Source of the DNA: SIRX01 sp965214475
Lineage (GTDB): Bacteria; Actinomycetota; Rubrobacteria; Rubrobacterales; Rubrobacteraceae
DNA: 64,000 nucleotides
Assembly: GCA_965214475.1 (NCBI GenBank)
Contig: OZ243953.1
Span: 930,001-994,000 of the forward strand
Direction of reading: 5' to 3'
Within the stretch, counting starts at the first letter, position 1; each line of letters starts with the position of its first letter. The position numbers and the translations under genes were made by a program. Shown one piece after another: positions 1 to 8,704 of this stretch. Under the pieces are notes generated by a model. It ran no database searches. It worked only from the letters and a program-made list of their open reading frames with translations, and was not told where the DNA came from.

Positions 1-164
1 AAGTCGCGAAGGTTTCTATGGCCGAGGCACCTGAAACACAGGCGACCGCCTTTCAGGTCAACGCATCGTTGGACGAACTCAACCTGCGTTTAGAAGCTTT
101 GGAAGAAACTATGACCTCTTCCGAAGAAAACCTATCTTTGCCCAGGAGTCAACAAAACTTTTAG
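1..164 (+). CDS. C-terminal part of an unidentified CDS, or a 48-residue small protein
   Basis: An open frame runs from the window edge to a TAG at 162-164. An in-frame ATG lies at 18, with AAGG five bases upstream, so this may be a complete 48-residue protein rather than a tail. The product is acidic and glutamate/leucine-rich with a short helical stretch (LDELNLRLEALEE) and a polar end. I do not recognise a family. It converges on the SepIVA-like gene on the other strand. The left edge of the window prevents choosing between the two readings. Confidence 0.35.
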   Translation, partial: VAKVSMAEAPETQATAFQVNASLDELNLRLEALEETMTSSEENLSLPRSQQNF

Positions 165-249
165 AGACAAACTTTGTCCGGCACCGCGATGTAAAGAACT
201 TTAGCAAGACGTTTTCAGTGGGCGTTGGCCCCGAGGACCCCACCTCTCG

Positions 250-783
250 CTACGCGGAATTGGCCTGCAGATCCGGCCCCGACTCATCCTCTTCGGCCGA
301 GTCAATAGACGGAGCCTTGCGAGGGGCACTATTAAGCTCCTTGCGCGACTCCTCGACAGAAGTCAAAGAGTCCTGGCACCAGCCCTCCAACTGGCCCATA
401 ATGCGTTCCCGATAGGCTTCGGAACCACTAGATACTTCCTTGGAGTACTGTTCAGCCGCCGCGCGCACCTCAGACGCCCGTCTCTGGGCCCTCAGATAAA
501 CATCCGTGTGCTCTACTTGCTCGTCCGCGCGCTCCCGGCCCTTTTCTAGTATACGACTGGCCTCTTCTTCCGCAGCCGCGACCATCGCGCTACACTCTCG
601 ACGCACCGACTCAGCGTCAGATAGCTCTCCGGGAAGGGATTCTCTTAACTCCTCTAACATGTAGACGATGTCAGAGCGATCTACAAGTGCCCGTCCTTTC
701 CGCATAGGTACGCTAGAGGCATTGTGAACGATGGCCTCAAGCTCCTCCAGAACTCCGCTTATGTACTCCATCTCCTCTCTCAT
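250..783 (-). CDS. SepIVA/DivIVA-like coiled-coil protein
   Basis: A 177-residue soluble protein. The first 55 residues match the pattern of short DivIVA-type or ATPase-B-like actinobacterial proteins (MREEMEYISGVLEELEAIV, then a VPMRKGRALVDR segment). Residues about 60-150 are a long alanine/glutamate-rich helix expected to form a coiled coil, followed by an acidic, disordered tail. In mycobacteria the comparable protein SepIVA lies near coaD and acts in septation and cell-envelope growth. The role here is inferred from architecture only. No strong Shine-Dalgarno sequence precedes the ATG. The 366-base gap upstream carries an inverted repeat that may be its control region. Confidence 0.55.
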   Translation of the reverse strand: MREEMEYISGVLEELEAIVHNASSVPMRKGRALVDRSDIVYMLEELRESLPGELSDAESVRRECSAMVAAAEEEASRILEKGRERADEQVEHTDVYLRAQRRASEVRAAAEQYSKEVSSGSEAYRERIMGQLEGWCQDSLTSVEESRKELNSAPRKAPSIDSAEEDESGPDLQANSA

Positions 784-898
784 GGTTGTTCACCCTAGCA
801 TGGCTCTTCAGGCTACGCTAGCTTTTTTCAAAGTATTTTTTGAAACTTTACCTCAGCTTCAACTACAGCATGATCTGAAGGTCAAGTGTAATTGCTTG

Positions 899-942
899 AA
901 CCGCAAAATTTATACTCGCAGAAAAAGGCGAATTTTGCGGTT
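899..942. repeat. Perfect 12-bp inverted repeat in a 366-base intergenic gap
   Basis: The arms AACCGCAAAATT (899-910) and AATTTTGCGGTT (931-942) are perfect inverted copies separated by 20 bases; a weak CGC/GCG pairing inside extends the possible stem. It lies in the gap 784-1149 between two minus-strand genes, upstream of the SepIVA-like gene. No T-run follows either arm, so an intrinsic terminator is unlikely. A dimeric repressor operator or an RNA hairpin are the remaining options. I see no gene in the rest of this gap. Confidence 0.6.
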
Positions 943-1149
943 TGGCCCGTTGCAAAGGGCTTTTGTGAACTACCCATGAGTCGTTTCTCGACGCGCCTAA
1001 GGTTAAAGGGATATTACAGGTACGAATCTAGTGAGGAAGGCTTGTATGACATACTGTTTCTACAACGCAGGGCTTGAGGGCTATTTCAGAGTTGGAGCAC
1101 TGTGCGAAAGAAGTTAACGGGCCAAATTTTTAGGCTGTGAAGCTGTGTG

Positions 1150-1635
1150 CTATTGCCGGCTGTTGTAGACGGCAAAACCTATGGCGATCAGAGCGGGCAA
1201 GAAGATAAAGAACGGAAGGTTTCCATTCAGGATCGGTGGGGTCAAGAAGGGTGCGAACGCTGCAAAAACAGCGACGCCGGAGATAGCCATTGCGAGCGGA
1301 CCGCCGTTGCGGCCCCCGGCGCGGTGAATAAGTGTTCCAGCAGCATATCCGGCTACCCCAGAGAGGATGAAGGTCAAGAAGCCTATCTGAAATATGGCAA
1401 AAACTACCGGCACGCCGACGATAGCCACCACTGCGCCAGCGAGCAAGCTCTTGAGTACCTGATCCGTTTTCATTACGCCCGTGCGGGCGCTGCGGGGCAT
1501 TTGGGCGTCTTCGGGGCACTTTATACCGACTTCGGTCTGCCTCATGCACTCCGTGCAAATCGGGCGCCCGCAGGTGGCGCAGGAGACCCGGGTTTCTCGA
1601 TTGGGGTGTCGGTAGCAGTGCATGGTTTGGGCCAT
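1150..1635 (-). CDS. B-box zinc-finger membrane protein
   Basis: A 161-residue protein. The N-terminus carries a B-box-like zinc site (Cys/His pairs in CYRHP, CATCGRPICTECM and KCPED, residues about 7-42), the type that often precedes rhomboid-like or small membrane domains in actinobacteria. Residues about 60-155 form three or four hydrophobic segments. There is no rhomboid Ser/His signature, so no protease role is supported. It starts inside the stop codon of hspR (one-base overlap) and is therefore the last gene of the dnaK operon. That position suggests, but does not prove, a heat-shock-linked membrane role. Confidence 0.7.
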   Translation of the reverse strand: MAQTMHCYRHPNRETRVSCATCGRPICTECMRQTEVGIKCPEDAQMPRSARTGVMKTDQVLKSLLAGAVVAIVGVPVVFAIFQIGFLTFILSGVAGYAAGTLIHRAGGRNGGPLAMAISGVAVFAAFAPFLTPPILNGNLPFFIFLPALIAIGFAVYNSRQ

Positions 1636-2027
1636 CAGAATCCTTTGCGGGTGATCTCGGCGCGGGGCATCAGTACGATCTCCCGCTTGTAGCTACGATG
1701 TATTTCTTCGACGTTACGGTTATGACCAGCTTTGACCCGCGAGAGTTCTTCCCGCAAGGCACGGTTCTCCGCTACCAGATCTACTATATGAGTTTCGAGG
1801 TTCAGAATTTTCTTGACACCGGCAAGGTTCATACCCATCTCTTGGGTGAGCTTCTGTATGTAGCGACCAAGCTCCACGTCTTCGAGAGAGTAGAGTCGGG
1901 TATTTTTTATACTCTTGCGTGGCCGCAGCAGACCTTTCTGCTCGTACATCCTAAGGGTTTGCGGATGTACGCCGATCAACTCCGCCGCTATACCGATCAT
2001 ATACACGGGGCGTTTTCGTAGGTTCAT
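1635..2027 (-). CDS. hspR: HspR, MerR-family heat-shock repressor
   Basis: A 130-residue MerR-family regulator. The N-terminal winged helix-turn-helix has the HspR pattern (IGIAAELIGVHPQTLRMYE, then GLLRPRKS and NTRLYS), followed by a helical dimerisation region. HspR binds HAIR inverted repeats and represses the dnaK operon, using DnaK as co-repressor; this is family knowledge from Streptomyces and mycobacteria. The gene overlaps the dnaJ stop by one base and the B-box gene start by one base, so it is translationally coupled. A degenerate HAIR overlaps the promoter of dnaK upstream, consistent with autoregulation. Confidence 0.93.
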   Translation of the reverse strand: MNLRKRPVYMIGIAAELIGVHPQTLRMYEQKGLLRPRKSIKNTRLYSLEDVELGRYIQKLTQEMGMNLAGVKKILNLETHIVDLVAENRALREELSRVKAGHNRNVEEIHRSYKREIVLMPRAEITRKGF

Positions 2028-3145
2028 TACGCCCGCGCCTTCTTCAACAAGTCGGCCCGCACATCATCGTCACGTTCCTCAGCGAACGCTTCTAATATCT
2101 CGCGCTCCCGCTTACGCAGCTTCTTGGGCACCGTCACGGCGACTTTCACTATTAGATCTCCCGGATCTCCCCCACGCGGTCTGGGCGCGCCGGCGCCCCG
2201 CACCTTGAAACGCCTTCCGTCTTGCGTTCCTTCTGGTAAGCGCAACTTAACCGTGTCTCCTGTAGGTTTTGGAACCTCGATCTCCGCCCCAAGTGCCGCT
2301 TCTACGAAGCTTACCGGAACCTCTAGCGCGAAATCGTCTCCCTGACGCTGAAATACCGGATGTTTCTCTACCCGAGTCACTACGTAAAGGTCACCTGCGG
2401 GACCACCCTTATCCCCTGCATTACCCCTTCCGGGAACCCGAATCTTCATGCCGTCCTTCGCACCGGCTGGTATCTTTACCGTAACCGGTCGAGATTTCTT
2501 CAAACGGCCACCGCCACCGCACATCCCACAAGGCTTTTCGATGACGGTTCCTACTCCCCCACATTCCAGGCAGGGCTCCGAAAGCGCGAAAAACCCCTGA
2601 TCCCGACTCCGCAAACCACGACCCCCACACCGCGCACAAGTCTTCGGACTGGTACCGGGAGCCGCCCCAGTCCCCTTGCAATTTTCACAGGATTCCTCAA
2701 CCGGGACGCTAACCTTGGTGGTAGCCCCATTCAACGCGTCTCTAAACTTTAAGTTCACACTTATAGTTACATTTTTGCCTTTAGTCGGGGTGCGCTGGGT
2801 CCGGGTCGCCTGACCGAGAACGTCTCCAAGATTACCGAAACTCCCGAAAAGATCCGAAAAATCAGAGGCTGTGCCTGTTCCTGTGTTGGACGCGTTGGGT
2901 CTTCCCGATTGATTGCCGCCTCCGAAAAAGGTGCGTGGTCCTTCGTCATATTCACGCCTTTTCTCAGGGTTCGAGAGGATTTCGTAGGCGTGCTGTATCC
3001 CTTTGAACTGCTCCTCGGCGTCCGGATTGTCCTGATTGGCGTCGGGGTGGTGCTCGCGGGCCAACTTCCGGTAGGAGCGCCGAATGTCTTCCTGTGACGC
3101 CCCTTTGGATACCTTGAGAATTTTGTACGGGTCTTTAGTCTCCAT
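2027..3145 (-). CDS. dnaJ: Chaperone DnaJ (type I Hsp40)
   Basis: A 372-residue type I J-protein. It has an N-terminal J domain with the HPD motif (EHHPDAN, about residue 32), a glycine/phenylalanine-rich stretch (about 70-110), then four CxxCxGxG zinc motifs (CENCKGTG, CARCGGRG, CLECGGVG, CGMCGGGG, about residues 153-218), and a C-terminal substrate-binding and dimerisation region. It delivers unfolded clients to DnaK and stimulates its ATPase. It sits third in the dnaK operon, 8 bases after grpE, and overlaps hspR by one base. Length and domain order are normal. Confidence 0.97.
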   Translation of the reverse strand: METKDPYKILKVSKGASQEDIRRSYRKLAREHHPDANQDNPDAEEQFKGIQHAYEILSNPEKRREYDEGPRTFFGGGNQSGRPNASNTGTGTASDFSDLFGSFGNLGDVLGQATRTQRTPTKGKNVTISVNLKFRDALNGATTKVSVPVEESCENCKGTGAAPGTSPKTCARCGGRGLRSRDQGFFALSEPCLECGGVGTVIEKPCGMCGGGGRLKKSRPVTVKIPAGAKDGMKIRVPGRGNAGDKGGPAGDLYVVTRVEKHPVFQRQGDDFALEVPVSFVEAALGAEIEVPKPTGDTVKLRLPEGTQDGRRFKVRGAGAPRPRGGDPGDLIVKVAVTVPKKLRKREREILEAFAEERDDDVRADLLKKARA

Positions 3146-3153
3146 ACTTAAAC

Positions 3154-3840
3154 TTAACGTGCAACTACAACCTTCGCCGGCCGTATAGACTTACCGTTGA
3201 GCAGATAGCCCCGCTCGAACGTTTGTAGGATTATGCCTTCCTCATGTTCTTCAGAGGGCTGGCCCATTACAGCTTCATGAACATTGGGGTCGAAGTGTTG
3301 GCCGTCAGAGGTGATAGGGGATAGGCCCGCGTTGCCGAGAACCTCCGCGAAATGATCCCGGGTCGCCTTCACTCCTTCGCGGATGTCTCCTTCAGACTCT
3401 AGTGCGCGATCCAGATTATCGAGAACTGGCAGTAGCTCTGTGACGAGCTGCTCGGAGGCCGTCTCCCGCACCCGGGTGAGCTCCCGCTCTTGGCGTTTAC
3501 GTGAATTCTCGAACTCTGCCTTCAGTCGACGCAAGGCTTCGAGGTACTCGTCTCGCTCCCTGCGAGTAAGCTCCAGTTCCTCGGCGACAGCGGATATTTT
3601 TTCTTCCGCAACGCCTGACTCTTCTTCTATCAAGTCGTCAAAAACCGCACCGTCTTCCGGCTCTTCGACTATTTCAGGGTCTACTACTATCTCAGCGTCT
3701 TCCACTGAACCGGGGTCCCCTGGTGAGCCCTGGGCTTCCTCTACCGGCTCAGATGGTTCAGCGGTCTCTTCAGGCGTTTCCTCTTGCGGTTGATTTGGCT
3801 CTGACTCCCAATTCTGTTTCTCACTGCTCAAAGCTGTCAA
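3154..3840 (-). CDS. grpE: GrpE nucleotide exchange factor
   Basis: A 228-residue GrpE, the nucleotide exchange factor that releases ADP from DnaK. The first 75 residues are strongly acidic and low in complexity. A long coiled-coil helix follows (about 80-135), then the beta-wing domain with PVLDNLDRALE and the late signature HEAVMGQPSEEHEEGIIL ending in RPAKVVVAR. The acidic N-terminal extension is longer than in E. coli but usual for actinobacteria. It lies between dnaK and dnaJ. The dnaK-grpE spacer holds a strong hairpin that could set the amount of this protein relative to DnaK. Confidence 0.96.
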   Translation of the reverse strand: MTALSSEKQNWESEPNQPQEETPEETAEPSEPVEEAQGSPGDPGSVEDAEIVVDPEIVEEPEDGAVFDDLIEEESGVAEEKISAVAEELELTRRERDEYLEALRRLKAEFENSRKRQERELTRVRETASEQLVTELLPVLDNLDRALESEGDIREGVKATRDHFAEVLGNAGLSPITSDGQHFDPNVHEAVMGQPSEEHEEGIILQTFERGYLLNGKSIRPAKVVVAR

Positions 3841-3864
3841 ACCCTCCCGTCAGTTCGCGGACTC

Positions 3865-3891
3865 CATCAGTCGGGGTATTCCCGACTGATG
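3865..3891 (-). promoter_or_regulatory. Intercistronic hairpin between dnaK and grpE
   Basis: CATCAGTCGGG and CCCGACTGATG form a perfect 11-bp stem around a 5-base loop in the 67-base spacer between the dnaK stop and the grpE start. No run of T follows on the transcribed (minus) strand, so it is more likely an mRNA-stabilising or processing element, or a partial attenuator, than a full terminator. It would give dnaK message a protected 3' end and lower grpE-dnaJ-hspR expression. Confidence 0.7.
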
Positions 3892-3907
3892 ATCCTCGGA
3901 GATTCTC

Positions 3908-5824
3908 TTATCTATTCTGGCCGTCTTCCTCATTCTCGTCTTCGTCGATGATCTCGGCGTCCTCGACGAAATCTTCATCGTCAGGGTTGTCTGCACCGGC
4001 GCTCGAAGCTTCTTGCTCCTGTTGGGCCTGCTGGTAGAGAATTTCAGAGAGCTTGTGGGAGGCGGTCATGAGGGTTTCTTGTTTGGTCTTGATCTCCTCT
4101 ACGTCGCCGCCGGCGAGAGCTTCCTTGGTCTCCTTTATGGCCTCTTCGACATCGTTTTTGGTGGCAACGTCTACCTTACCGTCCACGTCTTTGAGCGACC
4201 GCTCAACGGTATACACCAAGTTGTCGGCGTTGTTCCGAACATCCGCCTCTTCCTTCTTACGCTGGTCGTCCTCGGCGTGCGACTCCGCATCCCGAACCAT
4301 CTGATCTATATCAGCGTCAGACAGGCCACTGGAGGCGGTTATGGTGATCCGCTGCTCCTTACCGGTCCCAAGGTCTTTGGCGCCCACGTTCACGATGCCG
4401 TTGGCGTCTATGTCAAAAGAGACCTCGATCTGGGGCATCCCTCGCGGCGCCGGCGGGATGCCGACGAGCTGGAAGTTGCCGATCAGTTTGTTGTAAGCCG
4501 CCATCTCACGCTCACCCTGGTAGACCTTGATCTCAACCGAATTCTGGTTGTCGTCAGCCGTGGTAAAAGTCTCACCCTTACGTGTAGGTATGGTCGTGTT
4601 GCGCTCGATCAGCTTGGTGAACACCCCACCTTTGGTCTCGATACCCAGCGAGAGCGGCGTAACATCGAGAAGTAGTACGTCCTTGACTTCACCGGCAAGA
4701 ACACCAGCCTGAATGGCGGCGCCAATGGCGACTACCTCGTCTGGATTGATGCCCCTGTGAGGCTCTTTGCCCGTGATCTCCTTGACCTGCTCCTGAACCG
4801 CTGGAATGCGGGTAGAGCCGCCGACCAGGATCACCTGGTCAACCTGTCCACTCTGTAGGCCGGCATCTTCCATCGCCTTGCGCACCGGGCCCGCCGTACC
4901 CTCCACCAGATCCGCAGTCAGGTTGTTGAACTGCGCCCGGCTGAGCGTCAGGTCCATGTGCTTCGGGCCGTTGGCGTCGGCAGTAATGAACGGCAGGTTG
5001 ATGCTCGTGCTGGTGGTCGAAGATAGCTCCCTCTTGGCTTTCTCAGCGGCTTCGACGAGCCGCTGGGTCGCCATCTTATCCTTACCGAGGTCTATCCCCT
5101 CGGACTTCTTGAACTCGGAGACCATCCAATCGACGATCTTGGTGTCGAAGTCGTCACCACCAAGATGGTTGTTGCCGTTGGTGGCCTTCACCTCGAAGAC
5201 GCCTTCGCCAAGCTCCAGAATCGAGACGTCGAATGTACCGCCGCCCAGGTCAAAGACGAGGATCGTATGCTCCTGCTCTTTCTCCAGGCCGTAGGATAGC
5301 GCCGCCGCAGTCGGCTCGTTGATGATCCGCTTCACGTCGAGACCCGCGATCCTACCGGCATCCTTTGTAGCCTGGCGCTGCGCATCCTCGAAGTAAGCTG
5401 GAACGGTAATGACCGCCTCAGTCACCTCTTCGCCCAGGTACTCTTCGGCGTCCCGCTTCAGCTTCTGCAAGGTCATGGCGGAGATCTCCGGCGGCGAGTA
5501 GTCCTTATCGTCGACCTTCACCCGGATGTCTCCACCGGAGCCTGAGGTTACATCGTAACCAACGCGCTCGGCCTCGCTCTTTACGTCGTTGTACCTGAGG
5601 CCCATAAAGCGCTTGATCGAGTAGATCGTACGGTCCGGGTTTGTTACGGCCTGGCGCCGGGCAAGCTGCCCCACCAACCGCTCCCCACTCTTTTTATCGA
5701 AAGCCACTACGGAAGGCGTGGTCCGCTCACCCTCAGAGTTAGTAATAACTACCGGGTCTCCACCCTCCAATACAGCAACACAACTGTTGGTCGTACCGAG
5801 GTCTATTCCAATACTCTTGCCCAT
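3908..5824 (-). CDS. dnaK: Chaperone DnaK (Hsp70)
   Basis: A 638-residue Hsp70. The N-terminal ATPase domain shows GIDLGTTNSCVAV and VFDLGGGTFDVSIL; the substrate-binding domain (about 385-500) and helical lid follow; the tail is acidic. The start is taken as the ATG at 5824, because AGGAGG at 5831-5836 is six bases away; a TTG one codon earlier is only three bases from it. First gene of the heat-shock operon with grpE, dnaJ, hspR and the B-box gene. Transcription is expected from the promoter at 5869-5897, under HspR control. Confidence 0.98.
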   Translation of the reverse strand: MGKSIGIDLGTTNSCVAVLEGGDPVVITNSEGERTTPSVVAFDKKSGERLVGQLARRQAVTNPDRTIYSIKRFMGLRYNDVKSEAERVGYDVTSGSGGDIRVKVDDKDYSPPEISAMTLQKLKRDAEEYLGEEVTEAVITVPAYFEDAQRQATKDAGRIAGLDVKRIINEPTAAALSYGLEKEQEHTILVFDLGGGTFDVSILELGEGVFEVKATNGNNHLGGDDFDTKIVDWMVSEFKKSEGIDLGKDKMATQRLVEAAEKAKRELSSTTSTSINLPFITADANGPKHMDLTLSRAQFNNLTADLVEGTAGPVRKAMEDAGLQSGQVDQVILVGGSTRIPAVQEQVKEITGKEPHRGINPDEVVAIGAAIQAGVLAGEVKDVLLLDVTPLSLGIETKGGVFTKLIERNTTIPTRKGETFTTADDNQNSVEIKVYQGEREMAAYNKLIGNFQLVGIPPAPRGMPQIEVSFDIDANGIVNVGAKDLGTGKEQRITITASSGLSDADIDQMVRDAESHAEDDQRKKEEADVRNNADNLVYTVERSLKDVDGKVDVATKNDVEEAIKETKEALAGGDVEEIKTKQETLMTASHKLSEILYQQAQQEQEASSAGADNPDDEDFVEDAEIIDEDENEEDGQNR

Positions 5825-5868
5825 CAAATGCCTCCTGAAAACACTATACGATTATCTCAACTGTCCAG

Positions 5869-5898
5869 AGTATAAAATCTAAGTATGACACCTTCAAG
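5869..5898 (-). promoter_or_regulatory. dnaK promoter overlapping a degenerate HAIR (HspR operator)
   Basis: On the minus strand a -35 TTGAAG (5892-5897) and a -10 TATACT (5869-5874) are 17 bases apart, a good sigma70-type promoter. The same stretch reads CTTGAAG, seven bases, then ACTTAGA (5878-5898). The HAIR consensus is CTTGAGT-N7-ACTCAAG, so 9 of 14 defined positions match with exact spacing. The operator would cover the -35 and spacer, as expected for repression by the HspR encoded in this operon. The operator reading is inference; the promoter hexamers are plain. Confidence 0.7.
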
Positions 5899-6106
5899 TT
5901 TGTGGCTCGAACATTTTTGGACTTTCCGAACACATAGCCACGCGGCTACCAGGAGCAGCCTATTAGAGTAGTTAGCGTAGACTTGTAGCGATGTGGTCGC
6001 AGCTTTCTTTCCCCTGACCCCAGATCGGCGTGAAAAATTAGTTTCTCGGTCTGTATAAGGTAGGATTACATGTTACAGGTTCAGAAACGGGAGGTTTCGC
6101 AAGGGT

Positions 6107-6793
6107 TTGGAAGAAACAATTTTACTGGTAGATGATGATCCGGCATTGTTAGAGGTCACCTCTATAGTACTCGGTTCGGAGGGTTATAAGGTTCTGACCG
6201 CCGAGGACGGTGCTGGGGCGCTCCGGATAGTGGGCCAAGAGAGATTAGACCTCGTCGTGCTCGACGTTATGCTGCCCAAGACTAGCGGTTTCGAGGTTTT
6301 AAAGAAGATTCGACAGCAGACCGACGTTCCGGTGATGATGCTCACGGCCAAGAGCCAGTCGGTGGATAAGGTAGTGGGTCTGGAACTAGGGGCGGATGAC
6401 TACATAACCAAACCCTTCGACACCAAGGAATTGTTGGCTAGGATAAGGGCTGTTCTGCGGCGACTCCGGCAAAAGAACGGGCGGGGGCAAGTCCTCACGC
6501 TCGGTCCTTTGGAGTTGGACCCGGAAGGCTACACCGTAACGCGGGATGGAGAAAACCTGGAGCTCACGCCGACGGAGTTCAAGATTCTGGCGCTCCTTAT
6601 TCGGAGGCCCGGACAGGCGTTTACCCGGGCCCAGATCTCCGACGCCGTTTCCACCAGTTCGCACTATCTGGCGAGCCGCTACATAGACGTACACATTTCC
6701 CGGCTCCGGCACAAAGTAGAGGGCGACCCATCGAAACCGCGAATCATACAAACTGTTCCCAGCGTCGGTTATCGGGCCGCAAGGGCGCTGTAG
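6107..6793 (+). CDS. OmpR-family response regulator (MtrA-like)
   Basis: A 228-residue response regulator. The receiver domain has acidic residues DDD near position 10, phospho-acceptor Asp in LVVLDVMLP (about 53), Thr in MLTAKS and Lys in DDYITKPF. The C-terminal winged helix (about 130-225) includes LTPTEFKILALL and RYIDVHISRLRHKV. The start is a TTG; GGGAGG lies 13 bases upstream and a weaker AAGGG closer. It is followed by a histidine kinase and an LpqB-like lipoprotein, the order of the actinobacterial mtrA-mtrB-lpqB operon, which controls cell-wall and division genes. Orthology to MtrA is inferred from this context. Confidence 0.9.
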   Translation: MEETILLVDDDPALLEVTSIVLGSEGYKVLTAEDGAGALRIVGQERLDLVVLDVMLPKTSGFEVLKKIRQQTDVPVMMLTAKSQSVDKVVGLELGADDYITKPFDTKELLARIRAVLRRLRQKNGRGQVLTLGPLELDPEGYTVTRDGENLELTPTEFKILALLIRRPGQAFTRAQISDAVSTSSHYLASRYIDVHISRLRHKVEGDPSKPRIIQTVPSVGYRAARAL

Positions 6794-6817
6794 AACGGGT
6801 TCTCCCGGAGGCCTGAG

Positions 6818-8704
6818 ATAGCGATAAAGGGTAAGAAAGGTTTTGCACCGGGACTATCGTTCAGGGCCCGGGTTTTTATGGCGCTGGTCGGCATCTCCGC
6901 CGTCACCAGCCTCGTAATTGGACTCGTGCTCTATTATTTCGCAGGAAACCGCCTCGTTGCGATTGAGAGGGATCTGCTGATACAGCGCTCCGAAACGGCC
7001 AATGCCGGGGCGGAAGATTTCCTAGAAGGCCTTAGAGACCCACAGGACAGGTCTCTCCCGGCTCCAGACACTTACGCTGACGAGCTCGTTCAGCAGGTGG
7101 CCCAGCAAACGGGTCTCGGGGTTTTGTACGTGGGTCCAAACGGACAACCCCTAGTCGCCAAGAGTGAGCCCCTCGAAGCAAGAAACATCCTAGGAGAATC
7201 CCTAAATCCCGAACAGGCTTACGCTCGACTAAATCTTACCGAAAACTTAGTGGACAGGTCTTTGCGGTCCACTGACAGCGGGAGGCTAGTACCTCGTAGA
7301 GGCTCTTTACGATACATAGCCATCCGGCCGTTGACCGGCTCCGAAGGAAGCTCGCAGGGGCTCATGATCTACAACTCTCCGCAAGACAAGCTGAATCAGA
7401 CACTAGCCTACTTGCGCTACGGAATCCTCGGGGCGATCGGGGCCAGCATACTCCTCGAGGCAGGGGCAAGCCTTTTGCTGTCGCGTGAGATAACCCGGCC
7501 ACTCTCCAAAACCCGGGATGCAGCTATAAGGATCGCCTCGGGAGACTTCGCCCCCGTACCGGCGGAGCGCGAGGACGAACTGGGCGAAGTGGCGCGGGCT
7601 TTCAACTACATGGCCGGTGAGATCGAGCACTACATAGAGGAGATGCAGAAGCAGAAGAGCCGCCTGGAAGCTGTGCTGGAGGCCTCCCCCGAAGCCGTGG
7701 TGGCAACCGATCCCAGCGAGCGGGTGACAATGGCAAACCCCGCGGCGGCCAGGTTGTTGGACATTCACGCCATCGACTACGGGCGCTCTCTGTCGTCCAT
7801 CGGGATTCCGCCCCAGATACTGCGCTGCGTGCGCGAGGCAACCAAGACGGGTACAGCCACGCGAGAGGTCGAGCTCGACGAGACCAGTTACTGGACCTAC
7901 GCGGCCCAGATGAGCCGGGAGGATGACACCGACGAACAAAGCTCGGGAATCATCCTGGCGGTCAGGGACATAAGCGAGCACCGGGCTCTGGAAAAGGCGC
8001 GAACAGCATTCGTCTCTGACGTTTCACACGAGCTCCGTACACCGCTCACGACGATCCAGAGCGCCGTGGATCTGATGGAACGGGCCCAGGAAAAGCTGGA
8101 CCCCCTAGAGCACCGGGCTCTAGAACTTGCGGATCAGGAACTCAAGCGAATACGGGCCATGGTCGAAGAGCTACTAGTATTGGCACAAATGGATTCCTGG
8201 CAATATTCTCTCGAAGTTAGTACGATCGATCTCGGCTCGATAATACAGAGCGCCCTCGACAGCCTGCAATCGAAAGCCGAACGGTTCGGTGTCGAATTCC
8301 ATTTCAACACCAACGATGTGGTGCGTCAATGCCTCTGCGATGGGCAGAAACTCTATCAGGTCTTTCTCAATCTACTTGACAACGCTATCAAGTACTCAGA
8401 CCCTGAAGCCCGCGTAGATATTTCTATAGAAGAGGACGAGTCTTTCCTGACAGCGATAATCCAGGACACCGGGGTCGGCATTCCGGAGGAGGATCTCCCT
8501 CAGCTCTTTGAACGCTTCTATCGGGTCAACAAGGATCGCTCCCGGTCTACCGGGGGAAGCGGCCTCGGTCTCGCCATTGCGAAGGAGATAATCGCGATGC
8601 ACGGGGGCGAAATCTCCGTCGAAAGCCAGGTGGGGGTCGGCTCGACCTTTAGAATTCAACTCCCCAAAGAGCCTCCTTCTCGCTCCTTAGACAATGCGAT
8701 CTAG
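6818..8704 (+). CDS. Sensor histidine kinase, HAMP-PAS-HisKA-HATPase (MtrB-like)
   Basis: Membrane histidine kinase for the preceding regulator. From the ATG at 6878: transmembrane segment about 5-22, an extracytoplasmic sensor region, a second transmembrane segment about 180-202, HAMP about 203-255, a PAS domain about 260-370, HisKA with the phospho-accepting His384 (SHELRTPLTT), and an HATPase domain with NLLDNAIKYS, DTGVGIPEED and GSGLGLAIAKEI. The coding frame extends 20 codons upstream to an ATA at 6818, six bases after a GGAGG (6807-6811). The added residues (GLSFRARVF) look like the basic segment usual before the first membrane helix. The ATA start is a proposal; the ATG at 6878 has no Shine-Dalgarno sequence. 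Confidence 0.9.
   Translation: MAIKGKKGFAPGLSFRARVFMALVGISAVTSLVIGLVLYYFAGNRLVAIERDLLIQRSETANAGAEDFLEGLRDPQDRSLPAPDTYADELVQQVAQQTGLGVLYVGPNGQPLVAKSEPLEARNILGESLNPEQAYARLNLTENLVDRSLRSTDSGRLVPRRGSLRYIAIRPLTGSEGSSQGLMIYNSPQDKLNQTLAYLRYGILGAIGASILLEAGASLLLSREITRPLSKTRDAAIRIASGDFAPVPAEREDELGEVARAFNYMAGEIEHYIEEMQKQKSRLEAVLEASPEAVVATDPSERVTMANPAAARLLDIHAIDYGRSLSSIGIPPQILRCVREATKTGTATREVELDETSYWTYAAQMSREDDTDEQSSGIILAVRDISEHRALEKARTAFVSDVSHELRTPLTTIQSAVDLMERAQEKLDPLEHRALELADQELKRIRAMVEELLVLAQMDSWQYSLEVSTIDLGSIIQSALDSLQSKAERFGVEFHFNTNDVVRQCLCDGQKLYQVFLNLLDNAIKYSDPEARVDISIEEDESFLTAIIQDTGVGIPEEDLPQLFERFYRVNKDRSRSTGGSGLGLAIAKEIIAMHGGEISVESQVGVGSTFRIQLPKEPPSRSLDNAI

Noticed and set aside
5828..6106. CIRCE operator before dnaK
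   Set aside because: The TTAGCACTC-N9-GAGTGCTAA pattern is absent; the HspR/HAIR system fits instead.
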